Source: Nocardiopsis sinuspersici
Lineage (GTDB): Bacteria; Actinomycetota; Actinomycetes; Streptosporangiales; Streptosporangiaceae
DNA: 64,000 nucleotides
Assembly (NCBI GenBank): GCA_008638415.1
Contig: ML703345.1
Span: 46,221-110,220, forward strand
Reading direction: 5' to 3'
In this document: in pieces, positions 26,016-33,693 of the stretch
Layout: each line of letters begins with the position of its first letter
How positions within the stretch are numbered: the first letter of the stretch is position 1
Made by a program: the position numbers and the translations under genes
Notes under the pieces: model-generated
Database searches by the model: none
Told to the model about the DNA's origin: nothing
What the model saw: only the letters and a program-made list of their open reading frames with translations

Positions 26016-26546
26016 TCACCGCGGCTCGGTGGCGTACAGGTACAGCAGCGCGCTCAGGGACGTGCCGCTGACCAGCCGCCTCTCCCGTACCAGGGCGGGC
26101 ACCCGCTCCAGTGCCACCCACTCCACGCGCTCGGACTCCCAGGCGTCCTCGGGCTCACCGATCCGCTGGGCGCCCTCGGCGGTGAACACGTGGTGTTCGC
26201 TGTCCATCAGTCCGCTGGAGGGCTGGGTGTACAGCAGCGGGCGCAGGGGGCCGGGGCGCCACCCGGTCTCCTCCCGCACCTCGCGGGCGGCCGCTTGCTC
26301 GGGGCTCTCCCCCGGGTGCACGCCGCCCATGGGGATCTCATATCCCCAGGTGTCGGTGATGAACCGGTGCCGCCACAGCAGCAGTACACGCCCCTGGCCG
26401 TCGCGCACCACGGCGCCGGCGCCGGGCGGGCGGCGCACGAGGCGGTGGTCGAACCTGTGCCCGTCGGGGAGTTCGACGTCGGCGGCCCGCACGTCGATCC
26501 ACGGGTCGGTGTAGAGGCTCTTCTCGGAGTGGACGGTCCAGCGCAC
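26016..26546 (-). CDS. NUDIX hydrolase (ADP-ribose pyrophosphatase-like)
   Basis: 176 residues from GTG 26546, placed by GCGGGAG upstream. The complete NUDIX box runs from G74 to W96: G-x5-E with Glu80, then R88-E89-V-R-E92-E93-T-G. The N-terminus (SEKSLYTDPWIDVRAADVELPDGHRFDH) and MGGVHPGE are typical of ADP-ribose or nucleoside-diphosphate-sugar pyrophosphatases. It should cleave X-diphosphate substrates in the cytoplasm with Mg2+. The open frame extends upstream into the decayed gene described next. Confidence 0.88.
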   Translation of the reverse strand: MRWTVHSEKSLYTDPWIDVRAADVELPDGHRFDHRLVRRPPGAGAVVRDGQGRVLLLWRHRFITDTWGYEIPMGGVHPGESPEQAAAREVREETGWRPGPLRPLLYTQPSSGLMDSEHHVFTAEGAQRIGEPEDAWESERVEWVALERVPALVRERRLVSGTSLSALLYLYATEPR

Positions 26547-26579
26547 GGGCGGCTCCCGCAGACGAGGGCAGGGGATGGA

Positions 26580-26770
26580 CCCCCAGGTTCGCACGGCCCC
26601 GTCCTTCCCGTTGTCGACGAGCACGAACACGGCGGTGGGCATCACCAGCAGGGCGGGCAGTACCACGTGCTCGGCCGCCGGGCCGACGGTCCCCAGCAGG
26701 CCTGTGCGGCCAGACCTGCCAGGGCGGCCAGGGCCGCGAACAGGCTCTGGAGGCGTTCGGCTGGCGTTAT
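26580..26770 (-). pseudogene. decayed two-helix membrane protein gene with ATA in place of start
   Basis: An excellent AAGGAGG site at 26780-26786 stands 9 nt from ATA at 26770. From that ATA the frame reads TPAERLQSLFAALAALAGLAAQ, a credible amphipathic start plus helix. It soon meets a nonsense tail, while the next frame carries GLLGTVGPAAEHVVLPALL and VMPTAVFVLV, a plausible second helix. A start-codon change and one frameshift would explain both. The gene lies just after the DUF6069 gene, possibly its former operon partner. The original function is unknown. Confidence 0.4.
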
Positions 26771-26837
26771 CGGTTCAGTCCTCCTTGGCGGGACCGGGGC
26801 CCAGGGCCCCAGCAGGCGGGTGGCCCGCCCGGCCCGC

Positions 26838-27335
26838 TCAGTGGGCGGCCTGTGCCACCACGGCACGGTCGGCTCCCGGTCGGCGCACCAGTGCCTCCAG
26901 GGCCAGGACCACCAGGGCGGCGATGACGGCGTGCATGAGGCCGAGCGCGACCGTGCTGGGCGTATCGAAACCGGCGGTGAACGTCGGCGCCGCCGTGGCC
27001 AGAGCGGCACCCGCCCCGATGGCCTGGGCCGACCGCAGGACCACGCGCCGTGGAACGGCGCGCCGCTGTGCGGCCGCCAGCAGCGCGGCGAGCGCCAGGC
27101 CGCCGCTCATGGGCAGCACCGTCATGGTGATGACGCCCTGCGGAGCCGTGGTGGTGTGCAGCGACCCATCGGCCTCCACGTACTGGAACGACCCGCCGAG
27201 AACCAGGCCGGCCGACCACAGGGCGAGGTTGACCCCAAGGGCGGTGGCCACCGCACCCGCGATGACCGCCGTCGGACGCCGGGTCGCGACCCGGCGCAGG
27301 AATCCGCCTCGGACACGCACGGTCACAGACACCAC
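26838..27335 (-). CDS. DUF6069-like four-helix membrane protein
   Basis: 165 residues from GTG 27335 with ATAGGAGA upstream. A basic N-terminus (RVRGGFLRRVATRRPT) leads into four hydrophobic spans, with NLALWSAGLVLGGSFQYVEADG and ITMTVLPMSGGLALAALLAA resembling DUF6069 proteins. That family has no known function. It is the last intact gene before the decayed membrane gene, separated from the MerR-type operon by 103 nt. Confidence 0.65.
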   Translation of the reverse strand: MVSVTVRVRGGFLRRVATRRPTAVIAGAVATALGVNLALWSAGLVLGGSFQYVEADGSLHTTTAPQGVITMTVLPMSGGLALAALLAAAQRRAVPRRVVLRSAQAIGAGAALATAAPTFTAGFDTPSTVALGLMHAVIAALVVLALEALVRRPGADRAVVAQAAH

Positions 27336-27438
27336 GATCTCCTATCCGACAGGGGGCGAGTACGGACGAAAGGCCAAGGGCTTTTCGCCCTCGGGCACAT
27401 GGAGGGCCCGAACGAGCCGCCGCGCTCATCCGCCGGCT

Positions 27439-27753
27439 CTACCGGTCGTCCGGGCCGCCGACGCCCAGCGGCTCACCGGACGCCCCGCATCCGCACCTGC
27501 CCCGGCCCGCGGCCTTCGAGGAGCAGGGGCAGGAGGGGCGATGCCGGCTGAGCCGCCAGGTTCCGGCGGCGAGCACGCCCGAGGCCATGGCCAGGGCGGG
27601 CAGCCACCCCACCACCGCCCCGGCACCGGAGCCCACGACTCCGGCCGTGATCAGCACCGGCAGCGCGCAGCACGCCACACACGCCACAGCGGCCAGCCCT
27701 GCGAGCGCTTTCGGGGCCAGGCGGGGGCGCGGGTCAGCAGCAGGGTCCGCCAT
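27439..27753 (-). CDS. small CC-motif membrane protein of a metal operon
   Basis: 104 residues from ATG 27753. The gene overlaps the MerR stop by 20 nt. Two membrane helices span residues 12-60; the first contains CVACCALPV, a vicinal Cys pair followed by proline as in MerT/MerF mercury transporters. The C-terminal tail carries more Cys (CPCSS, RCGCG). A role in metal uptake or sensing is inferred from the Cys pattern and from the MerR regulator upstream. It is shorter than MerT and closer to MerF in length. Confidence 0.65.
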   Translation of the reverse strand: MADPAADPRPRLAPKALAGLAAVACVACCALPVLITAGVVGSGAGAVVGWLPALAMASGVLAAGTWRLSRHRPSCPCSSKAAGRGRCGCGASGEPLGVGGPDDR

Positions 27754-28180
27754 GGCGGTGCTCCTCGGCCAGATCGGTGAAGGGGATGGGGCAGCAGGCG
27801 CTGGACGCACAGGCGGTCAGGTCGTCGCAGCCCGCCTGGAGGGCGCTGACCAGGGCGGTGCGGATCGTGGTGAGGTCGGCGATCTTCGCCTCGGTCTCGG
27901 CGAGCTTGGCCGCGGCACGCCCCTGGAGCCCGCCCGCAGGGCGGCCGTGCCGGTGACGGCCGGCCTCCAACAGCTCGGCGACCTCCTCCAGGGTGAAGCC
28001 GAGCCGCTGGGCGGCCTTGATCACCCGCAGCGCCACGACCGCGTCCTCGCCGTACAGGCGGTGGCCGCCGTTGCTGCGCCGGGGCTCGGCCAGCAGACCG
28101 CGCCGTTCGTAGTAGCGCAGCGTCTGGATGTTCACCCCGGCCGCAGCGGCGACCTGCCCGCTGCGCAGGCCCGTGCTCAC
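27734..28180 (-). CDS. MerR-family metal-responsive regulator
   Basis: 148 residues; GTG 28180 overlaps the previous stop (GTGA). The N-terminal winged helix is intact (GQVAAAAGVNIQTLRYYERRGLLAEPRR). The dimerisation helix follows, and the C-terminal metal loop contains CDDLTACASSACCP and ends GGPCC. Thiol-rich ends of this kind bind Hg, Cu, Zn or similar metals. A matching operator-promoter lies at 28567-28591. It is the middle gene of the three-gene unit and probably regulates that unit. Confidence 0.85.
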   Translation of the reverse strand: MSTGLRSGQVAAAAGVNIQTLRYYERRGLLAEPRRSNGGHRLYGEDAVVALRVIKAAQRLGFTLEEVAELLEAGRHRHGRPAGGLQGRAAAKLAETEAKIADLTTIRTALVSALQAGCDDLTACASSACCPIPFTDLAEEHRHGGPCC

Positions 28181-28512
28181 CGCTGCTCCCCGGCCGCAGC
28201 GGCCCGCACGGCCAGGGCCTCCAGGACCGCCTCGTGCGCCTGGTCCACCGAGACGTTCAGGCCGACCAGGCCTGGGCCGGGGGCGGTGGTGAAGGTGAAG
28301 AACGAGCAGCAGCCGCTCTCGCGCTCGGCCAGGTCACGCACCCGCTCCTGGACGCCTGGACCGCCGGCCAGGTCAAGGCGCAGGTGGAGCGGCCGGGGCC
28401 GGGACAGCGACCTCAGGCGCTCGGAGAACAGCGCGTCCCACTCGGCGGCCCGCAGGGGCCGCTCCCGGGTGGGCAGTGTGCAGGACCGCGGCACCCATGC
28501 CAGATCACTCAT
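28177..28512 (-). CDS. 111-residue protein with a CCSFFTF motif, first gene of MerR operon
   Basis: ATG 28512. The chain runs SDLAWVPRSCTLPTRERPLRAAEWDALFSERLRSL with a central ERESGCCSFFTFT motif and ends with an amphipathic helix. It lacks a signal peptide and membrane spans. The vicinal Cys pair flanked by aromatic residues suggests soft-metal binding. Its position right behind the MerR-type promoter and its overlap with merR make it part of the response. The exact function is not known to me; a metal chaperone or co-sensor is a reasonable inference. Confidence 0.65.
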   Translation of the reverse strand: MSDLAWVPRSCTLPTRERPLRAAEWDALFSERLRSLSRPRPLHLRLDLAGGPGVQERVRDLAERESGCCSFFTFTTAPGPGLVGLNVSVDQAHEAVLEALAVRAAAAGEQR

Positions 28513-28566
28513 CGCGCTCTCTCCCGTCGTCGCGCCCCCGGTGGCCGGGGGGTACTCCGACGGTAG

Positions 28567-28591
28567 ACCTGTACCTGGGTACCGGTTGCAA
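28567..28591 (-). promoter_or_regulatory. MerR-type operator-promoter
   Basis: A 20-bp imperfect dyad (ACCNGTACC-CA-GGTACNGGT on the minus strand, one mismatch) overlaps a TTGCAA -35 and precedes a TACCGT -10 with a 20-nt spacer. Overlong spacers with the dyad between the boxes are the hallmark of MerR-regulated promoters. It is 55 nt before the operon's first start. Confidence 0.65.
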
Positions 28592-28635
28592 GTCCGGGCG
28601 CCGACGGATCGGCGGGCCGACACCGCCGGCCGCTA

Positions 28636-28665
28636 CGCCCCGAGGGCGGGTTCGCCCTCGGGGCG
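28636..28665. terminator. perfect 13-bp hairpin
   Basis: CGCCCCGAGGGCG pairs perfectly with its complement around a GGTT loop. It may insulate the MerR promoter from the dehydrogenase region, or act in RNA. No T-run. Confidence 0.4.
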
Positions 28666-28725
28666 GCCGCGCGATCGGGCCCTCTCCCCGATCACGCACC
28701 GCCGGCAGGAGAGGAGGCGGACGGA

Positions 28726-28747
28726 GAGCACGGACATGTCCGTGCTC
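28726..28747. promoter_or_regulatory. perfect 22-bp palindrome (half GAGCACGGACA)
   Basis: The 11-nt half GAGCACGGACA is followed directly by its exact complement. Such symmetric sites usually bind dimeric repressors of the TetR or GntR kind. It is 225 nt upstream of the dehydrogenase; the regulator is unknown. Confidence 0.45.
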
Positions 28748-28971
28748 GCCCCACTGACGAGTCGGTGCTGGGTCCCCTGGCATCCCCGTGCTCGGCGACA
28801 CCCGTGGGGTCCTCGCGGAGGTCGGGAGGAGGGGACGCCGCCGTGTGTCGGGTGTGTATCGGTGCTGTGAAGACGCCAACCCCCGTGGGAGGGGGCCCGT
28901 CGTAACAGTCACATCCGAGGATTCGGAATCCGACAACGGCGGATCGCTGGAAGGCTGGAGGTCCACACCGC

Positions 28972-30000
28972 ATGAAACGTCATCGACTCGTCGTGCTCAG
29001 CCGTCGTGGCAGGGACGCGCTCTCCCCCGAGCACTGGGCCGGGATCGAGCAGTACGCGCACACCACCGTCGTGCGGGCCGACGCGGCCCCCGAACGCGCG
29101 GAGGCGGTCCGGCTCCTGGCCGACGCGGACCTGGTCGGGGCCACCAACCTGTGCCTGCCCCGGGTGGACGCCGAGCTGCTGGACGCCCTGCCCCGGTTGC
29201 GCGGAATCGTTTTGTACGCGACCGGCTACGACCACATTGACGTCGACCTCCTCCGATCGCGCGGGGTGGGGCTGTCGGTGATGCCCGACTACGCGACCAC
29301 GGCGGTCGCCGAGCACTGTCTGGCGATGCTGTTCGCGCTGGCCACCCGTTTGCACCTGGCCAACGACCGCAGCCGCGGGCGGTGCGCTCCGGAGGTCTCG
29401 CTGCGCGGGGTGGAGCTCACCGGGCGGACCCTGGGGGTCGTGGGGGTCGGGCGCATCGGCGGGGAGGTCGCCCGCCGCGCCCGCGCTCTGGGCATGGAGG
29501 TCCTCGGTACGGACACCGATCCCCGGGCGGTGCTTCGCGCACGCGCGGACGGGATCACGATGGTGGAGCCTGAGCGTGTGCTCGGGGAGTGCCATGTGGT
29601 CGCCGTCTGCGCGAGTCACGCCCACGGGGCCCCGCCGGTCCTGGGCCGGGTCGAGCTGGCCCGGATGCGGTCGGAGGCCCTGTTGGTGAACGTGGCCCGG
29701 TCGGCCCTGGTCGAGACCGGGGAGGTTGTGGCCCGGGTGCGTTCGGGGCGGTTGCGCGGGTACGCGGTGGACGACGGCGTCCTGGACCCCGAGCGCGACG
29801 CCGACGTGCTCGACCAGGGCCGTGTGTTGCAGACCGGGCACAGCGCCTGGTGGCGGGACGAGGTGCTGGAGCGCGGGGCCCGGATGTGGGGCGAGCGGCT
29901 GCTCGCCGCGGTGCGGGGCCGGCCGCGGGACGCGGTGACCTGGCCCCGCCAGGACGCGGAGTCCTCCGCGGCGGCCGTCACCGAGGCGGTGGTCCTGTGA
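28972..30000 (+). CDS. D-isomer-specific 2-hydroxyacid dehydrogenase
   Basis: 342 residues from ATG 28972, with GGAGG about 10 nt upstream. The catalytic domain halves flank an NAD-binding fold with GVVGVGRIGGEVARRA (GxGxxG) near residues 150-165. Catalytic residues are recognisable: Arg in NVARSALVE and His in TGHSAWW. The acidic residue that would pair with His lies in DDGVLDPERD. It should reduce a 2-keto acid with NAD(P)H; the substrate is not predictable. The gene overlaps the next one (GTGA), so the two are translated together. Confidence 0.85.
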   Translation: MKRHRLVVLSRRGRDALSPEHWAGIEQYAHTTVVRADAAPERAEAVRLLADADLVGATNLCLPRVDAELLDALPRLRGIVLYATGYDHIDVDLLRSRGVGLSVMPDYATTAVAEHCLAMLFALATRLHLANDRSRGRCAPEVSLRGVELTGRTLGVVGVGRIGGEVARRARALGMEVLGTDTDPRAVLRARADGITMVEPERVLGECHVVAVCASHAHGAPPVLGRVELARMRSEALLVNVARSALVETGEVVARVRSGRLRGYAVDDGVLDPERDADVLDQGRVLQTGHSAWWRDEVLERGARMWGERLLAAVRGRPRDAVTWPRQDAESSAAAVTEAVVL

Positions 30001-30680
30001 GCGGCCCGCGCAGGGGGCTGGTCGTCTGCCTCATCGTGCTCTGGGTGCTGGTGCCGGTCGGGCTCGCCGCGGCGCGCTGGCCGAGGTACTGGGTGTGGAT
30101 CGCGCCGGAGCTGACCCCGATGACCTGGGTGCAGAGTGTGGCTCTGGTGGTCGCCGGCCTCGGCTGTTTCCTGGTGGCCCTCGTGCTGCGCACGGTCGGC
30201 GGGCGGCGGTGGATCTGGCCGCTGCTGGGCGCTGGTCTGCTCGCGCTGGCCCTGGACGACCGCTTCGCCCTCCACGAGCGCGTGCGCGACGGCTACCTGG
30301 CGCCGCGCGGTGTCAGTGTGCCGTTCCTGCCCTGGGTGGCTCCCGGTGACTTCCTCATTCTGGGCGTCGCGGTCGTCGGGCTCGTGCTGCTTCCCGCGGT
30401 CTGGGGTGCGGTGCGCGCCGACCGTGCCGCCGCCACCGCCCTGGTCGTCGGTGTCGTCCTGTCCGCCGTCTCCGTGGGTGTGGACTCCATCGATCCCGGT
30501 ACGTGGAGTGTCTCCGCCGAGCGGGTGCAGCAGTCCCTGGAGGAGGTCGTGGAGCTGGGCGGCGGCCTGTCGCTGATGGCGGCGGTGGTTCTGCGGCTGC
30601 TCGGGCTGTTGGACGCCCATCTGCCGAAGGCCAAGCCCAAACCCAGGGCCGCGGCCGGGGCGGGCGCTTCGAGCGCCTGA
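29997..30680 (+). CDS. membrane protein coupled to the dehydrogenase
   Basis: 227 residues from GTG 29997 (overlaps the dehydrogenase stop). Six or so membrane helices are visible, with a short acidic-aromatic segment ALDDRFALHERVRD between helices 3 and 4 and a Lys/Pro-rich C-terminus (KAKPKPRAAAG). The DDRF...HER pattern between helices recalls membrane hydrolases of the ceramidase type, but the match is too thin to name. It is probably functionally tied to the dehydrogenase. Confidence 0.65.
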   Translation: MSGPRRGLVVCLIVLWVLVPVGLAAARWPRYWVWIAPELTPMTWVQSVALVVAGLGCFLVALVLRTVGGRRWIWPLLGAGLLALALDDRFALHERVRDGYLAPRGVSVPFLPWVAPGDFLILGVAVVGLVLLPAVWGAVRADRAAATALVVGVVLSAVSVGVDSIDPGTWSVSAERVQQSLEEVVELGGGLSLMAAVVLRLLGLLDAHLPKAKPKPRAAAGAGASSA

Positions 30681-30890
30681 GGGGCGTCCTGCTCCCGGGC
30701 CTGCCGCCCGCCCGGTGGCCGCCGGGGCGTCGGAACCGGCCGGGCCGCCGTGGGAGTGGATGCGCCGGCGTGCGAGAGTGCTCGTGCTTGGAATGGAAGG
30801 AAGGCGTCAAAGGGTGCTTGCGGGCACGCCGCCCCGGTTGCCCGCGCCGCCGTGAAGTGGACCGAGAAGACCACCCGAAAGGCCCCCGTC

Positions 30891-31358
30891 ATGTCCCAGG
30901 CCCGACCGCCGCTGCCGCCCTTCACCCTCGACACCGCCCTGGCCAAGGTCCAGGCGGCCGAGGACGCCTGGAACACCCGCGACCCGCACCGCGTCAGCCT
31001 CGCCTACTCCGAGGACTCGGTGTGGCGCAACCGCGAGGTGTTCCTCACCGGACGCGCCCAGATCGTGGAGTTCCTGACCGCCAAGTGGGAGCGCGAGCTC
31101 GACTACGTGCTGCGCAAGAGCCTGTGGAGCTTCGGCGAGGACCGCATCGCGGTCCGTTTCCAGTACGAGTGGCACGACGCCGGGGGCCGGTGGCATCGCA
31201 GTTACGGCAACGAGCTGTGGGAGTTCGACGAGCACGGTCTGATGCGCCGCCGTGAGGCCAGCATCAACGACGTGGCCATCGCCGAGGACGAGCGCCGCTA
31301 CTTCGGCCCCCGCCCCGAGGGCGAACGCGGGCGGGGGCACGACATTCCGCTCCGGTGA
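30891..31358 (+). CDS. DUF1348 / NTF2-like protein
   Basis: 155 residues from ATG 30891, with CGAAAGG upstream. [41 protein letters not shown] and [33 protein letters not shown] are near-diagnostic of this small cone-fold family. Its members are about 150 residues, and none has an established reaction. It stands alone in a 210-nt and 278-nt flanked slot. Likely cytoplasmic. Confidence 0.85.
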   Translation: MSQARPPLPPFTLDTALAKVQAAEDAWNTRDPHRVSLAYSEDSVWRNREVFLTGRAQIVEFLTAKWERELDYVLRKSLWSFGEDRIAVRFQYEWHDAGGRWHRSYGNELWEFDEHGLMRRREASINDVAIAEDERRYFGPRPEGERGRGHDIPLR

Positions 31359-31439
31359 GCGCCACCGCGCCGCGCCTTGGGTCCTGGTGTGTCCGTCGGC
31401 GTGCGGCGCGGTCCGGGTCCGCGGCCTCGGCTCCCGCCG

Positions 31440-31484
31440 AACGCGTCCAGTGCCCGTGCCCCCTGTGCGGGTACTGGACGCGTT
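31440..31484 (+). terminator. long hairpin after the DUF1348 gene
   Basis: AACGCGTCCAGT pairs perfectly with ACTGGACGCGTT, and an inner CCCG/CGGG extends the stem. It lies 82 nt past the stop in the 278-nt gap before the thioesterase gene. No other feature is seen there apart from the thioesterase promoter. Confidence 0.55.
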
Positions 31485-31624
31485 GGGTCCCCGGCCGGCG
31501 CCGTCTGGCCGGGTGTGGTCGGCGGGGCCGACGCGGGAACGGTGCCGGGGCGGTGCCGTGCCCGGGCCGAGGGGCTTCTCGCGGTGGTGTGGCCCCGGTT
31601 CGCCCACCCCCGCCTACTCGCCGG

Positions 31625-31636
31625 TAACATCGGGGT
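31625..31636 (+). promoter_or_regulatory. -10 box just before the thioesterase start
   Basis: TAACAT (31625-31630) ends 6 nt before ATG 31637, with no ribosome-binding site between. The message is probably leaderless. Confidence 0.4.
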
Positions 31637-32449
31637 ATGAGCCTTGACCACACCACCGAGGGCTTCCGGTTCGACCGGGACACCCGCGTCGACAAGCGCG
31701 CCGACGGAGAGTTCACAGCCACCCTCACCGACGCCTGGAACACCTTCACCACCCATCCCAACGGCGGCTACGTGCTGGGCGCCGCCCTCAACGCGCTGCG
31801 CCAGGGCCTGAACCAGCCCGACCCCCTGGCCGTCTCGGTGTTCTTCCTGCGCCCCGCCGCCCCCGGCGAGGCCACCGTGCGCACCGAGGTGGTCCGTGAG
31901 GGGCGCCGTACCGCCACCGGGCAGGCCCTCATGGAGCAGGGCGGCAAGGAGATCGTGCGCGCCACCGCCACCTACGGCGATCTGACCCCCGACCCCAAGG
32001 CGCGCGTGCTGACCCTGGAGGAGCCCCCGCGCCTGCCCTCCCCCGAGGACTGCTTCGTCCCGCCCGAGTTCGACCGGCCCGAGGGCCTGGGCATCGCCCA
32101 CAGCGTGGAGTACCGCTACCCCCGGCGCCCGGCCTGGTTGGAGGGGAGGAAGGACGGGCGCCCGCACGCCGAGTTCTGGATGCGCTTCGCCGACGGCCGC
32201 GAGCCCGACACGCACTCCCTGGCCTCGATGGTGGACTTCGCTCCCCCGGCGGTGCTGGAGATCGGCGAGTTCGCCACCATCACCGTCGAGCTGAGCGTGC
32301 ACGTGCGCGCCCGGCCCGCCCCAGGGTGGCTGGCCTGCCGGGTGTTCACCAAGCACGTGTCGGGCGGCATGCACGAGGAGGACATGGAGATCTGGGACGG
32401 CACGGGCACCCTCGTGGCCCAGTGCCGCCAGTTGGCCATGCTGCTCTAG
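31637..32449 (+). CDS. acyl-CoA thioesterase, double hot-dog fold
   Basis: 270 residues from ATG 31637. The N-terminal half (HPNGGYVLGAALNALRQ, AVSVFFLRPAAPGEATVRTEVVREGRR) and the C-terminal half (FWMRFADGREPDTHSLASMVDFAPPAVLE) are the two hot-dog repeats of the TesB-like/4HBT_3 family. The motif HPNGGYVLG marks the active-site helix. It should hydrolyse acyl-CoA esters; chain preference is unknown. It converges with the metallophosphoesterase gene. Confidence 0.82.
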   Translation: MSLDHTTEGFRFDRDTRVDKRADGEFTATLTDAWNTFTTHPNGGYVLGAALNALRQGLNQPDPLAVSVFFLRPAAPGEATVRTEVVREGRRTATGQALMEQGGKEIVRATATYGDLTPDPKARVLTLEEPPRLPSPEDCFVPPEFDRPEGLGIAHSVEYRYPRRPAWLEGRKDGRPHAEFWMRFADGREPDTHSLASMVDFAPPAVLEIGEFATITVELSVHVRARPAPGWLACRVFTKHVSGGMHEEDMEIWDGTGTLVAQCRQLAMLL

Positions 32450-32482
32450 CGCTCCTGGGGGCCGCGGGGCGGGCCGCCGCCC

Positions 32483-32503
32483 GCACGGGGCCTCGCCCCG
32501 TGC
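32483..32503. terminator. convergent hairpin
   Basis: GCACGGGGC and GCCCCGTGC close around a 3-nt loop between two convergent genes (62-nt gap). Confidence 0.55.
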
Positions 32504-32511
32504 GCGGCGGG

Positions 32512-33255
32512 TCAGACCACCGCGCGAAAGTGCGTGGTCAGGCGGTGGTCCTCCTCCAGGACGTGGAAGGCCACCCCGGGCGGCTGGTCGCGGTTGGTGG
32601 CCGGCTCGCCCTCCCAGGGCATGCGCAGTGTCCACGTCACCCCGGGCGCCAACAGCAGGGGCCGCCCGGCGAAGGTGGTCGCCCCGCCGGTGTGGGCGTG
32701 TCCGACCAGGATGCCCGCCACCCGGGGGTGGGCGTGGAGCAGCCCGGCCAGGTCGTCGGCGTTGTCCAGGCGCATGGAGTCGGGCAGCGGGTGGTGCACC
32801 CGCACGGGCGGGTGGTGCAGGGCCAACAGCGCGGGGCCCCGGCCGGGCAGTGCGCTCAGGGTCTCGTTGATCCACATCAGGGTGGCCGCGTCCAGGTGGC
32901 CGCCGTCCTGGCCCGGGACCGTGGAGTCGCAGGCCAGCACGGTCGCGCCGGCCACCTCGTGTACCCGGTTGAACGCCTCCTCGGAGGGCTCCTCCCCCAG
33001 CATCGCCTCCCGCATCATCGCGCGGCCGTCGTGGTTGCCGGGGCAGACCAGCACCGGGAAGGGCAGGTCCAGCAGCCGGGCGGCCTCCCGGTACTCCTCG
33101 GCGGCGGCGTGGTCGGCGATGTCGCCGGTGACCAGCAGCGCGTCCGGCGTTCGGGAGAGTCCGCGCAGGTAGTCCACTGTTCGTTGGGCGCGCTCGGTGG
33201 TGTGCGCGGTTCCGTCCAGGTGCAGGTCGCTGACATGGGCGAGCAGAAGCGTCAT
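32512..33255 (-). CDS. CpdA-like metallophosphoesterase
   Basis: 247 residues from ATG 33255 with GAGGA upstream. Metal-binding motifs of calcineurin-like phosphoesterases are all present: HVSDLHLDG at the start, LLVTGDIADH, VCPGNHD, LLALHHPPV and ILVGHAHTG. The length and spacing match the CpdA class of 3',5'-cyclic nucleotide phosphodiesterases. The true substrate cannot be told. It is a single gene; upstream lies 438 nt with no intact gene. Confidence 0.88.
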   Translation of the reverse strand: MTLLLAHVSDLHLDGTAHTTERAQRTVDYLRGLSRTPDALLVTGDIADHAAAEEYREAARLLDLPFPVLVCPGNHDGRAMMREAMLGEEPSEEAFNRVHEVAGATVLACDSTVPGQDGGHLDAATLMWINETLSALPGRGPALLALHHPPVRVHHPLPDSMRLDNADDLAGLLHAHPRVAGILVGHAHTGGATTFAGRPLLLAPGVTWTLRMPWEGEPATNRDQPPGVAFHVLEEDHRLTTHFRAVV

Positions 33256-33693
33256 GGCCGTCCTCGTGTTCGGGTGGGTCGCGGGGGCCCGGAAGGGGTA
33301 CGGGTCAGCGCGGATCCGCCGTTCCCGTCGGGGTACGTCGAAGGCTAATTCGCGTCCACGAGGTACGACAGCCGTGTGCGCGGCCCTTCCGCGCGCGGAT
33401 CCGGCGTGCGGCGCGGTCCCCGCCAGGGCGTGCTCCGTGGGCAGTCCTCGTCCGCCGCGGTGCCCGGGTGTGCGCTGGGGGGGATCCCCGGCAGCGCTCT
33501 CGGCCGACCGGCCGCGCCGGGGGCCCGGTCGTCCCCGTCGGGGCGGTGCGGGAGGGGGCCGGCGAGGGAGCGGGGCGCCTCACGTCCTCCACGTGGGGGC
33601 GCCCGCCTTCCCCGGGAGTGCGGCCGGGCAGCGCGCTCCGGTGGCGGACCGGGGGCGCCCCGGCGTCCGGTGGGCGGGCCCGGGGCGGGGATG
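33256..33693. other. gene-free stretch carrying a remnant permease 3' end
   Basis: The region between the Mn permease stop and the phosphoesterase start. At 33393-33440 it repeats the last part of the permease gene. The minus-strand translation HGARPGGDRAARRIRARKG parallels the permease tail RHGVLWRGRTARRIRARA. The remaining sequence shows no protein-like frame. Confidence 0.5.
33393..33411. repeat. direct repeat of the Mn permease 3' end (second copy at 33713-33731)
   Basis: A 19-bp exact match (GCGCGGATCCGGCGTGCGG) recurs 320 bp apart, with weaker similarity continuing about 30 bp. One copy lies inside the permease gene, the other downstream of it. Confidence 0.7.

Larger units (their letters stand above)
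28513..28971. other. 459-nt divergent control region with three dyads
   Basis: The region separates the MerR operon from the dehydrogenase operon. It holds a MerR-type promoter (28567-28591), a 13-bp stem hairpin (28636-28665), a 22-bp perfect palindrome (28726-28747) and a small palindrome GGATTC-G-GAATCC (28919-28931) before the dehydrogenase. A 44-codon open frame starts inside the 22-bp palindrome behind a purine-rich site; its sequence is not convincing. Confidence 0.5.

Noticed and set aside
28736-28870. 44-codon ORF starting in the 22-bp palindrome
   Set aside because: It has a purine-rich site upstream, but the sequence is Arg/Pro-rich without protein-like pattern and is better explained as operator DNA.
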